A stretch of 14,093 nucleotides of DNA from VRUE01 sp036379955 (GCA_036379955.1 DASVFR010000026.1:1-14093); one strand, 5' to 3'. Positions 6,271 to 12,828 are shown, counted from the stretch's first letter. Program-made: numbers and translations. The notes: generated from the sequence alone by a model not told the origin.

Positions 6271-7422
6271 TCATCGCCCGCCATCATCGCGCCGCGGGAA
6301 GGAGACGACGAAGCTGGTGCCCTGGCCGGGCATCGACTCGACTGCGATCTCGCCGCCGTTGGCCTCGACGAAGCCGCGGGCGATCGCCAGCCCGAGGCCC
6401 GAGCCTCTCCTCGCTCCCGCGGCGCCGCGCTGGAAGGGCTCGAAGATCCGCTCCCACTCTCCCGTGGGGATGCCGGGGCCCTGATCGACGACGCGGACTG
6501 CGACGCGGTCGCCGACGAGGCGCGACTGCACCGAGGCCGGCCGGCCGTCGCCGTAGCGGATCGCGTTCTCGAGCAGGTTGGCGAAGGCGCGCTCGAGCTG
6601 GGCGGGGTCGGCCTCGACCAGAGGCAAACCCGGATCGATCGCAACCCGGGCCACGGCTGGATCGGCGAGGCCCGCTCGGGCCGCCTCCACTACCTCGGCG
6701 AGGTCGACCGGCTCGCGGTGCGGCTCGGCCTTGCCCGCTTCCAGGCGCGACATGTCGAGCAGGTTCTCGACCAGGCGCGAGAGCCGTTTGCCCTCGCCGA
6801 CGATCGCCTCGCTCAGCTCGCGCCGCTCGCCCTCGGTCAGCGTGCCGGAGCCGAGCGCCGAGCCGCTGGCGATGATCGAGGTCAGGGGCGTGCGCAGGTC
6901 GTGTGAGATCGAGCGCAGCAGGGCGGTCTTCAGCTCGTCGCTGCGGCGCAGCGCCTCGGCCTCGACTGCCTCGGCCTGCATCCGGTCGCGCTCGCGCGCC
7001 AGCGCGGCGAGCTCCGCCAGGGCGCGATCCGCCTCTTCGCGGCGCTGCTCGGCCTCGACCGCCTGGGCGCGGGCCAACCCGGCGACGGCGCTGCTCAGCA
7101 CCGCCGCGATCGCGAACGCCGCCAGCGCCACCCAGTTCTCTTCGTCGGCGATCGTGAAGCGGTGCAGCGGCGGGATCTGGAAGTAGTTGAAGGCGACGGC
7201 GCTGGCCAGCGAGGCGAGCAGCCCGAGCCGCAACCCCCAGACGATCGAGATCAGCAGGATCCCCGGCAGGTAGACGATCCCCAGCGAGACGACCGGCGCG
7301 ACCGACTTCAGCGGGTAGACGAGCAACGTCCCCAGCGCGACCGCCCCGAACGTCGCGAGCAGCCCGAGCCACGTCGGCGGCGGCTTGCCGCCGAGTCGGA
7401 CCGCTATGCGGGGCCATTGCAC
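6271..7422 (-). CDS. KdpD-type sensor histidine kinase lacking the N-terminal KdpD/Usp domains
   Basis: A membrane histidine kinase of about 383 residues, homologous to the C-terminal half of KdpD. A DUF4118 membrane module has four hydrophobic helices within about residues 18-117, including the motif AFNYFQIPPLHRFTIAD. A coiled linker follows, then the dimerisation/phospho-acceptor motif SISHDLRTPLTSI (His174), N box FANLLENAIRYG, G1 DQGPGIP and G2 GSGLGLAIARGFVEANGG. It presumably phosphorylates KdpE, the next gene. The frame stays open upstream to a GTG at 7464, but those codons have poor third-position GC and lie partly in palindrome E4. The GTG at 7420-7422 was therefore preferred, although its ribosome binding site is weak. 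The sensory half is encoded after kdpB. Confidence 0.93.
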   Translation of the reverse strand: MQWPRIAVRLGGKPPPTWLGLLATFGAVALGTLLVYPLKSVAPVVSLGIVYLPGILLISIVWGLRLGLLASLASAVAFNYFQIPPLHRFTIADEENWVALAAFAIAAVLSSAVAGLARAQAVEAEQRREEADRALAELAALARERDRMQAEAVEAEALRRSDELKTALLRSISHDLRTPLTSIIASGSALGSGTLTEGERRELSEAIVGEGKRLSRLVENLLDMSRLEAGKAEPHREPVDLAEVVEAARAGLADPAVARVAIDPGLPLVEADPAQLERAFANLLENAIRYGDGRPASVQSRLVGDRVAVRVVDQGPGIPTGEWERIFEPFQRGAAGARRGSGLGLAIARGFVEANGGEIAVESMPGQGTSFVVSFPRRDDGGR

Positions 7423-7453
7423 AGGTTCAGCGTATGCGGTCCGCTCCCACGCA

Positions 7454-7500
7454 CGACATGTCACTTACACCCTCTATAGGGGGGTGGAAGTGACATGTCG
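7454..7500. repeat. Palindrome E4, upstream of the sensor kinase
   Basis: Nineteen-base arms, CGACATGTCACTTACACCC (7454-7472) and its reverse complement at 7482-7500, pair with one mismatch (A7467 against G7487). The loop is TCTATAGGG. The element is 47 bp long, like E3, E5 and E8, but its stem sequence is unrelated. It lies in the divergent space between the kinase and the small plus-strand gene at 7549. On the minus strand the loop supplies TATAGA 18 bases after TTGCGA, a possible promoter. Confidence 0.9.
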
Positions 7501-7502
7501 CA
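7473..7502 (-). promoter_or_regulatory. Candidate promoter for the kinase-kdpE genes, within E4
   Basis: On the minus strand TTGCGA (7497-7502) and TATAGA (7473-7478) are separated by 18 bases; each matches four of six bases of the sigma-70 consensus. The position is about 50 bases before the preferred kinase start. Because the -10 is the palindrome loop, the match may be a by-product of the shared loop sequence. Confidence 0.25.
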
Positions 7503-7548
7503 AGGTGGTGCACCCGAATCGTTTTCGTTTCGGTTGTGTTCTAAGTGC

Positions 7549-7641
7549 ATGACGAGCAACGAGCGCCGCACCGACATCGCCCTCGCCTTGCTCGCCAGCG
7601 CCTCGATCGCCGGCATCTTCTGGATCGGCCGCGCCTCCTGA
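7549..7641 (+). CDS. Putative 30-residue single-span membrane peptide
   Basis: A 30-codon frame from ATG to TGA. It has a polar N-terminus (MTSNERRTD), one hydrophobic helix (IALALLASASIAGIFWIG) and a short RAS tail. Codons are strongly GC-ending, as in real genes of this window, and the stop is followed 9 bases later by palindrome E5, as seen after other genes here. No ribosome binding site is visible. An AT-rich GTGTTCTAAGTG lies directly before the ATG, so a leaderless transcript is possible. Size and topology recall KdpF-like or other small membrane subunits, but no family is recognised. Confidence 0.5.
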   Translation: MTSNERRTDIALALLASASIAGIFWIGRAS

Positions 7642-7650
7642 ACCCGTCGC

Positions 7651-7697
7651 TTCCGGTGCGCTTTATCCCCGTATATCGACGATAAAGCGCACCGGAA
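7651..7697. repeat. Palindrome E5 (TTCCGGTGCGC type), after the small membrane peptide
   Basis: TTCCGGTGCGCTTTATC (7651-7667) is perfectly complementary to 7681-7697, around a 13-base loop that reads GTCGATATACGGG on the minus strand. Same 47-bp length and arms as E3 and E8. Outer bases CCCGT/ACGGG could extend the stem past a small bulge. It sits between the small peptide gene and the M55 peptidase gene on the same strand. There is no T-run. Confidence 0.92.
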
Positions 7698-7720
7698 CGG
7701 GGGTGGCGCGAGTAGGGTAG

Positions 7721-8467
7721 ATGCCCGTGAACGTCCTGATCGCGGCGGACATGGAGGGGATCGCGGGGATCGAGCGCTCCGGCGAGTGCCTGCCTGCATA
7801 TCCCTCTGCCTACGCGCGCGGGCGTCGGTTGATGACCGACGAGATCCTGGTCGCAGTCGAGGCGCTGCGCAAGGGTGGTGTCGAGCGGATCGCGGTCGGC
7901 GACTGGCACATGGTCGGCACAAACGTCGAACGCGAGCGGATGCCGGCCGGGGTGGAGGTGCGGCCGATCGCCGACCTGGCTCTGACCGAGGCCGAGTCCT
8001 CGATGGCCAAGGCCAACGGCGGTCCACTCGATGCGGTCGTGATGATCGGCCATCACGCGAGCACCCCGAACCCGCGCGCCTTCTGCTCTCACACTTTCAT
8101 CTGGGAGATGGAGGTGCTACTCGGCGGCGATTCGCTGAGCGAGGTTCAGGTCTATGCCCAGGCGCTCGCCGCCGAGGGCGTGCCCGTTCTCGCTGTCGCC
8201 GGCGACCGCTGGATGCTCGAGGAGCTGGGCGAGGAGATCGCAAGTGCGACCGTCACCGGCCCCGACGAGCTGCTCGGCGCCATCGCCACCGCCTTTCGCG
8301 CCAGTCAGGTCTCGCGCGAGTATCGCCAGCTGGCCAAGCTGCTGCCCGCCGGGCACGACTCGCGGACCCGCGCCCTGCAACGCCGCCTTGGCAGCCTCAT
8401 CGCCACCCCGGTGATGCGCTCCAAGGAACGCCGCTGGCTCGCTGCCGCGCCGCGCGCGATCGACTGA
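7721..8467 (+). CDS. M55-family D-aminopeptidase (DppA-like)
   Basis: A 248-residue zinc peptidase of the DppA family, which releases N-terminal D-amino acids from peptides and is usually linked to peptide or cell-wall amino-acid scavenging. The metal and catalytic pattern known from B. subtilis DppA (Asp8, Glu10, His60, His104, Glu133) is matched by D10 and E12 (AADMEGIAG), H63 (GDWHMVGTN), H111/H112 (IGHHA) and E141 (SEVQVYAQALAAEGVPVLAVAGD). Length is close to the family norm. No signal peptide is visible, so it is probably cytoplasmic. The ATG has only a weak upstream GGG. It has no dipeptide-permease neighbours, so its substrate is open. It ends 4 bases before the extended E6 palindrome. 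Confidence 0.9.
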   Translation: MPVNVLIAADMEGIAGIERSGECLPAYPSAYARGRRLMTDEILVAVEALRKGGVERIAVGDWHMVGTNVERERMPAGVEVRPIADLALTEAESSMAKANGGPLDAVVMIGHHASTPNPRAFCSHTFIWEMEVLLGGDSLSEVQVYAQALAAEGVPVLAVAGDRWMLEELGEEIASATVTGPDELLGAIATAFRASQVSREYRQLAKLLPAGHDSRTRALQRRLGSLIATPVMRSKERRWLAAAPRAID

Positions 8468-8468
8468 T

Positions 8469-8514
8469 CGACTGAACGGTTGACCCATCTATACGGGGGT
8501 CAAGCGTTCAGTCG
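8469..8514. repeat. Palindrome E6 (CTGAACG type), between convergent genes
   Basis: The core 8472-8511 matches E1 at 37 of 40 positions. Arms CTGAACGGTTGACCC and GGGTCAAGCGTTCAG pair with a single mismatch around ATCTATACGG. Three further outer pairs (CGA/TCG) extend it to 8469-8514. It lies between the stops of the M55 peptidase and the anti-sigma gene, where it could act as a bidirectional transcript end. No T-run is present. Confidence 0.9.
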
Positions 8515-8529
8515 CTGTCGATGCGAGGC

Positions 8530-9195
8530 TCAAACCCCCGCTTCGAAGGTCCGCCCTCCGACTCTGATGCCGACCGTGGCGGCGTTGGAGAGGTCGAGGG
8601 CGGAGGTGAGGACCGCTTCGGAGTCCTCGCCCCAGCGGTAGCGGAAGGAGCCGGCCGAGGAGCGTTGGCCGGCCTCGTCGCGGAGGAAGACGCGGCAGAG
8701 CGTGCCGGAGCGCACGCCGCTGACGTAGACGTGGATCTCGGTGCCGAAGGAGTGGGGGATAAGGGTCGTGTCGATCTCCATCCGAGATGGCAGCGAGTGG
8801 AAGGCGACCTCGCGTTCGGGTGGACCCTCGCCGCCTCCTCCGCCGAGGACGAAGATCGCCAGCGCGGCCGCTGCGGTCGCCACGCCACCGAGGGCCAGGC
8901 CGAAGCGCCAGCGCCGCCGCCCGCGGACGCGGCGCTCGCCGGTCCGCCGCTCGGACTCGACCGCGGCGAGGACGCGGTCGCCGAGCGCCGCCGGCGGCCG
9001 TGGCGCCGAGCCGAAGCGCTCGGGGTCGGCGAGCGGCATCAGTCGCGTCACGCCCGCCAGCGAATCGAGCTCGGCGCGGCACTCCGGGCAGCCTTCGAGG
9101 TGCGCCTCGATGCCGGCGCGCTCATCGACCGGCAGCTGGTCGAGCGCGTAGACGCCCAGCAGCCCCCGCCACTCGCGGCAGCTCTCAGCCGTCAT
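8530..9195 (-). CDS. Membrane-anchored zinc-binding anti-sigma factor (RskA-like)
   Basis: A 221-residue anti-sigma factor expected to hold the adjacent ECF sigma factor inactive at the membrane. The N-terminal zinc-finger anti-sigma domain shows H32, C36 and C39 (HLEGCPEC) with C6 upstream. A basic stretch (RRVRGRRRWR) precedes one membrane helix at about residues 97-118. The outer domain (about 125-221) has the RskA-type pattern, with VYVSGVRSGTLCRVFL, SSAGSFRYRWG and a closing TVGIRVGGRTFEAGV. The start overlaps the sigma gene by 11 bases and is preceded by GGAGGAG. Regulated proteolysis is the usual release mechanism in this family; no protease gene is in the window. Confidence 0.92.
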   Translation of the reverse strand: MTAESCREWRGLLGVYALDQLPVDERAGIEAHLEGCPECRAELDSLAGVTRLMPLADPERFGSAPRPPAALGDRVLAAVESERRTGERRVRGRRRWRFGLALGGVATAAAALAIFVLGGGGGEGPPEREVAFHSLPSRMEIDTTLIPHSFGTEIHVYVSGVRSGTLCRVFLRDEAGQRSSAGSFRYRWGEDSEAVLTSALDLSNAATVGIRVGGRTFEAGV

Positions 9196-9694
9196 AGCCG
9201 ATCTCCTCCAGCGCCACCCGCAACGCCCGCAGCCCGTAGTAGACGCGGCTCTTTACGGTTCCCTCGGGAACGCCCAGCTCGGTGGCGACCTCGGCGTAGG
9301 GCCGGCCCTTGTAATAGGTCTCGACGAGGACCTGCCGGTGCTGGTCGCCGATCCGCCGCATCGCCTCCTCGATCTGCCAGCCGAGCAGCGCCTCGTCGAT
9401 CGGCTCGACCGCGGGCTCGATCCCACCCTCGGCGACCCGCGGCCGCGCGGCCCGCGCCCGACCGAGGTCGATCACCACGTTGCGCAGGATCGCGAACAGC
9501 CAGGTGCGCAGCGAGCCGATCTCCGGGTCGAACCGATCGCCCGCCCGCCAGGCGCGCAGGAAGGTCTCCTGCACCGCCTCCTCAGCCAGCCCCGCGTCGC
9601 CGAGCGAGCGCACGGCGAACCCGTACAGCTCGCCGGCGTGCGCGGCGTAGGCCTCGCGCACGTCGCGCTCGTCGCTCAGCGCACCCGGGGGCAT
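9185..9694 (-). CDS. ECF-family RNA polymerase sigma factor
   Basis: A 169-residue ECF sigma factor. Region 2 covers about residues 15-82 (LAEEAVQETFLRAWR, SLRTWLFAILRNVVIDLGR). Region 4 covers about 105-160, with the helix-turn-helix YAEVATELGVPEGTVKSRVYYGLRAL. There is no region 3, as is normal for the class. The next gene, overlapping by 11 bases, is its probable anti-sigma factor. The start ATG at 9692-9694 has only a weak GAAG upstream. A GAAC-N17-CGTA pattern 44 bases upstream suggests autoregulation. The SigK/RskA-like arrangement is inferred from the partner's domains; the ECF subgroup was not determined. Confidence 0.95.
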   Translation of the reverse strand: MPPGALSDERDVREAYAAHAGELYGFAVRSLGDAGLAEEAVQETFLRAWRAGDRFDPEIGSLRTWLFAILRNVVIDLGRARAARPRVAEGGIEPAVEPIDEALLGWQIEEAMRRIGDQHRQVLVETYYKGRPYAEVATELGVPEGTVKSRVYYGLRALRVALEEIGYDG

Positions 9695-9737
9695 GGCTTC
9701 GATCTTGACGCAGGTCCGGTACTCACGCTGCCGGGGA

Positions 9738-9762
9738 TACGGACGGGCGCCGTCGCTGGTTC
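9738..9762 (-). promoter_or_regulatory. Candidate ECF-type promoter upstream of the sigma gene
   Basis: On the minus strand TGAAC (GAAC at 9759-9762) is followed after 17 bases by CGTA (9738-9741). This is the GAAC/CGTM spacing typical of ECF promoters. It lies in the 89-base gap after the helicase gene, where an autoregulated sigma promoter would be expected. Confidence 0.3.
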
Positions 9763-9783
9763 AGGCCGGGTCGCCGGCGGCTC

Positions 9784-10977
9784 TCATGCGGGAGCCTTGC
9801 GACGCCGCCGCCGCCGACGGCGTGGCGCGCCCCCGCCCGCAGCCTTCGGCTCGGCCGGGGCCACGTGTCCGAGGCTGCGCTCGAACTCGCGGTCGAGGCC
9901 GAGGTCGCGGGCGATGCGCCGCATCTCGGTGGCCTGTTCGGCGAGGACGAAGCTGGTGCCGGTGCCGAGCCGGCCGGCTCGGCCCGTGCGGCCGACCCGG
10001 TGGACGTAGGCCTCGCGATCGCCCGGCGCGTCGAAGTTGACCACGTGGGCGATGTCGGCGACGTCGATGCCGCGGGCGGCGACGTCGGTCGCGACCAGCA
10101 CTTCGACGTCGCCGCGCTCGAAGCGGGCGAGGGCGCGTTCGCGCTGTCCCTGACTCTTGTCGCCGTGCATCGCGACGGCCTCCAGTTCGCGGCTGCGCAG
10201 CCGCTTGACCAGCCTGTCGGCACCGCGCTTGGTGCGCACGAAGACCAGCGTGCGACCGCCGTCGGGCCCGCGCAGGTGACCGGCCAGGTGATCGAGCTTG
10301 GCGCTCTGCGACTCGACGTGAACGAAGCGGTGTTCGATCTCGGCCTTGTCGCGGGCGGGGGGAGCGTGGGTGTGATGGCGCGGCTCGCGGGTGTAGGCGG
10401 CGGCGAGCTTGCCGGTCGCGCCCTCCAGCGTCGCCGAGAAGAAGAGAGTCTGGCGCTTGGGCGGCGTCAGGGCGACGATCCGGTTGACCGCCGGCTTGAA
10501 GCCCATGTCGAGCATCCGGTCGGCCTCGTCGAGGACGAGGACGCGAACGCGATCCAGCTTGACGGCGCCGCGTGCGATCAGGTCCTCGAGTCGTCCGGGG
10601 CAGGCGACGAGGACGTCGGCGCGCTGCGCGGCCTTGATCTGGGGGCCGAAGCCGACGCCGCCGTAGACGGCGGCGACCCGCAGCGCGCGCGAGCGGGCAA
10701 TCGAGGCGAGCTCGTCGACGATCTGGGCTGCCAGCTCGCGGGTCGGCGCCAGCACCAGGGCAGCGGGCCCTCCCTTGGCGCCGGGCTCGATCCGGTCGAC
10801 CAGAGGGATGCCGAAGGCGAGGGTCTTGCCCGACCCGGTCGGCGACTGGACCAGCAGGTCGTGGCCGGCGAGCGCATCGCGGATGACGAGCTGCTGGACG
10901 GGGAACGGTTGTGTGATGTCGCGCTCGGCGAGCGCGCGCACCACGGCTTTGGAGATGCCGAGGTCGGCAAACGACAC
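9784..10977 (-). CDS. DEAD-box ATP-dependent RNA helicase
   Basis: A 397-residue helicase that unwinds short RNA duplexes using ATP, in the cytoplasm, with likely roles in cold or stress RNA remodelling, ribosome assembly or decay. All core motifs are visible: Q motif around Q29, motif I SPTGSGKT (45-52), Ia PTRELAAQ (78-85), CPGR (126-129), II DEAD (150-153), III SAT (181-183), IV LVFVRT (244-249), V ATDVAARGID (296-305) and VI HRVGRTGRAG (326-335). The C-terminus is a short basic tail with eight consecutive arginines, suited to RNA contact. The start is GTG at 10975-10977, preceded by AAGGAG at 11-base spacing. Overall it is RhlE-like in size; a specific name is not assigned. Confidence 0.96.
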   Translation of the reverse strand: MSFADLGISKAVVRALAERDITQPFPVQQLVIRDALAGHDLLVQSPTGSGKTLAFGIPLVDRIEPGAKGGPAALVLAPTRELAAQIVDELASIARSRALRVAAVYGGVGFGPQIKAAQRADVLVACPGRLEDLIARGAVKLDRVRVLVLDEADRMLDMGFKPAVNRIVALTPPKRQTLFFSATLEGATGKLAAAYTREPRHHTHAPPARDKAEIEHRFVHVESQSAKLDHLAGHLRGPDGGRTLVFVRTKRGADRLVKRLRSRELEAVAMHGDKSQGQRERALARFERGDVEVLVATDVAARGIDVADIAHVVNFDAPGDREAYVHRVGRTGRAGRLGTGTSFVLAEQATEMRRIARDLGLDREFERSLGHVAPAEPKAAGGGAPRRRRRRRRKAPA

Positions 10978-11163
10978 GATTTTCTTGGCTCCTTGTTGAG
11001 CGGTTCAGGGAGATCCTGCGACCCCGGAACGCTCAGAAGCGTGAGAGGAAACGGAACCTCTCGGGCGGCGGTCTCGCCTGGCCCGACCTCTCCACCGTAG
11101 CAGCCGGCACGGAAAACCCCTGGTGTGACGACGATATGTGCGTACACTCACCGAAGCCCAGAG

Positions 11164-11212
11164 CAGGTGCAACGCGTTGTGTCTCCATAGCGTGAACAAG
11201 GCGTTGCACCTG
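11164..11212. repeat. Palindrome E7, in the leader region of the GMC gene
   Basis: CAGGTGCAACGC (11164-11175) and GCGTTGCACCTG (11201-11212) pair perfectly. After one mismatch, TTGT/ACAA (11177-11180, 11196-11199) continues the stem to 16 pairs. The loop is GTCTCCATAGCGTGA, a looser relative of the TCTATA loops of the other palindromes. It ends 23 bases before the GMC start codon. Confidence 0.85.
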
Positions 11213-11218
11213 ACGTTC

Positions 11219-11235
11219 GGAGGAGGAGGAGAGGG
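11219..11235 (+). promoter_or_regulatory. Purine-rich ribosome binding site of the GMC gene
   Basis: GGAGGAGGAGGAGAGGG directly precedes the ATG at 11236 and offers several overlapping GGAGG registers. It is the strongest initiation signal in the window and fixes the start. It follows palindrome E7 after 6 bases. Confidence 0.8.
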
Positions 11236-12822
11236 ATGTACGACTACGTGATCGTGGGAGCGGGCTCGGCCGGCTGCGTCCTGGCGGCGCGCCTCACCGA
11301 GGACCCCGACGTCAGCGTCGCGCTGCTCGAGGCGGGGCCGCCCGACACGAACCCGAACATCCACGTGCCGCTCGGCTATCTCTCGCTTGCCGGGACCGAG
11401 GTCGACTGGGGATACGTCTCCGCCCCCGAGCCGAACTGCAACGGCCGCCGCATCGGCCTGCCGCGCGGCAGGGTGCTCGGCGGCTCCTCCTCGATCAACG
11501 CGATGGTCTACATCCGCGGCAACCGGCGCGACTACGACGGGTGGGACGTATCCGGCTGGGCTTGGGACGACCTCTTCCCCTACTTCCTCAAGGCCGAGGA
11601 CAACGAGCGCGGCGCCTCCGAGTGGCACGCGGCCGGCGGCCCGCTGCCGGTCTCCGACCAGCGCTCCGGAAACAGGATCACCCCGGCGTTCGTCGAGGCC
11701 GGGGTCGAAGCCGGCCTGGCCCGCAACGAGGACTTCAACGGCGCCGGGCAGGACGGCGTCGGCATGTACCAGGTGACCCAGCGCGGCGGCATGCGGGCGA
11801 GCGCCTCCGTCGCCTACCTGCACCCGGCGATGGAGCGGCCGAACCTGACGGTGATGCCCTACACGCTGGTCAACCGCGTCCTCTTCGAGGGCACGCGCGC
11901 GGTCGGCGTGCAGGCGACCCGCTTCGGCGAGGCGCTGGAGCTGCGCGCCGAGCGCGAGGTCGTCCTCAGCGGCGGCGCCTACAACTCGCCGCAGCTGCTG
12001 ATGCTCTCCGGGGTCGGCCCGGCCGAGCACCTGACGATGCGCGAGGTCGAGGTGCTGCTCGACCAACCGGCGGTGGGAGAGAACCTCGGCGACCACCCCG
12101 CCACCTACACGGTCTTCACCACGCCCGAGCCCGAGAGCCTGCTGCTGGCGCGCGAGCCGGCGGCGCTGGCCGAGTTCGAGGCCACCCAGACCGGGCCCCT
12201 CGCCTCCAACCTCGCCGAGGCCGGCGGCTTCGCCCGGGTCGGCACCGGCGCCGAGGCGCCCGACGTCCAGTTCCACGTCGCCCCGATCCACATCGTCGAA
12301 GAGGGGATGGGGGACCCCGAGGCCCACGGCGTCTGGGTCTCGCCCTGCCTGCTGACGCCGGAGAGCCGCGGCTCGGTGCGGCTCGCCTCCAACGACCCGA
12401 CCGCGAAGCCGATCGTGCGCAACGCCTTCTACGAGTCCGAGGCCGACATGGAGCGCATGATCGGCGCCGTCCGCCTCGCGGAGGAGATCTGCGCCCAGCC
12501 CGCGTTCAGGCCCTACTGCGCCGAGCCCTACACCGCTCCCGACGGCGACTCCGACGAGGCCGTGCGCGCCCACGTCGCGGCGACCACCTATGAGATCTAC
12601 CACCCGGTCGGCACCTGCGCGATCGGCTCGGTGCTCGACCCCGAGCTGCGGGTCGAGGGCCTCGAGGCGCTGCGCGTCGTCGACGCATCGGCGATGCCGA
12701 TCGTGCCGCGCGGCAACACCAACGCGCCGGTCATCGCCCTCGCCGAGCGCGCTGCCGACCTGATCCGCCACGGCAAGGCCGTCGAGAGCGTGGGTGCAGC
12801 CGAGCCCACCGCCCAGGCCTGA
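11236..12822 (+). CDS. GMC-family FAD-dependent oxidoreductase (choline/alcohol dehydrogenase type)
   Basis: A 528-residue flavoenzyme that oxidises an alcohol to an aldehyde. The FAD-binding motif VIVGAGSAGCVLAARL is at residues 5-20. The GMC signature RGRVLGGSSSINAMVYIRG lies at about 77-95 and the second signature SGGAYNSPQLLMLSGVGP at about 239-256. The catalytic His456 (YHPVGTC) and Asn496 (GNTNAP) are present. The overall pattern fits BetA-type choline dehydrogenases and related alcohol dehydrogenases. The true substrate cannot be told, and no betaine aldehyde dehydrogenase or choline transporter lies nearby. No signal peptide is seen. Palindromes flank both ends (E7 upstream, E8 downstream). 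Confidence 0.94.
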   Translation: MYDYVIVGAGSAGCVLAARLTEDPDVSVALLEAGPPDTNPNIHVPLGYLSLAGTEVDWGYVSAPEPNCNGRRIGLPRGRVLGGSSSINAMVYIRGNRRDYDGWDVSGWAWDDLFPYFLKAEDNERGASEWHAAGGPLPVSDQRSGNRITPAFVEAGVEAGLARNEDFNGAGQDGVGMYQVTQRGGMRASASVAYLHPAMERPNLTVMPYTLVNRVLFEGTRAVGVQATRFGEALELRAEREVVLSGGAYNSPQLLMLSGVGPAEHLTMREVEVLLDQPAVGENLGDHPATYTVFTTPEPESLLLAREPAALAEFEATQTGPLASNLAEAGGFARVGTGAEAPDVQFHVAPIHIVEEGMGDPEAHGVWVSPCLLTPESRGSVRLASNDPTAKPIVRNAFYESEADMERMIGAVRLAEEICAQPAFRPYCAEPYTAPDGDSDEAVRAHVAATTYEIYHPVGTCAIGSVLDPELRVEGLEALRVVDASAMPIVPRGNTNAPVIALAERAADLIRHGKAVESVGAAEPTAQA

Positions 12823-12828
12823 ACTCGC

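Larger units (their letters stand above)
10978..11235. other. Divergent intergenic region between the helicase and GMC genes
   Basis: This 258-base gap carries both upstream regions. Next to the helicase, two small hairpins follow each other: ACGCT/AGCGT (11029-11042, loop CAGA) and GAGAGG/CCTCTC (11043-11062, loop AAACGGAA). They could lie in the helicase leader. Further right is an AT-richer patch (CGATATGTGCGTACAC, about 11132-11147), then palindrome E7 and the GMC ribosome binding site. No gene is evident. Confidence 0.5.

Noticed and set aside
7423..7464. GTG at 7464 as the kinase start
   Set aside because: Codons 7423-7464 have low third-position GC, unlike the gene body, and the start would lie in palindrome E4. 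The GTG at 7422 leaves a normal short leader before the first membrane helix. The longer start is not strictly excluded.
8469..8514. Palindromes as classical Rho-independent terminators
   Set aside because: Stems are strong but none is followed by a T-run on either strand, and two are inside coding regions. A U-less terminator role for the convergent copies remains possible.
8489..9082. Alternative minus-strand frame over the anti-sigma gene
   Set aside because: Arg-rich product without motifs; the frame at 8530-9195 contains the zinc finger, membrane helix and RskA-like domain.
11005..12771. Long minus-strand open frame opposite the GMC gene (588 codons)
   Set aside because: Rich in Gly, Val, Asp, Arg and His repeats without motifs, and fully opposite an intact GMC oxidoreductase.
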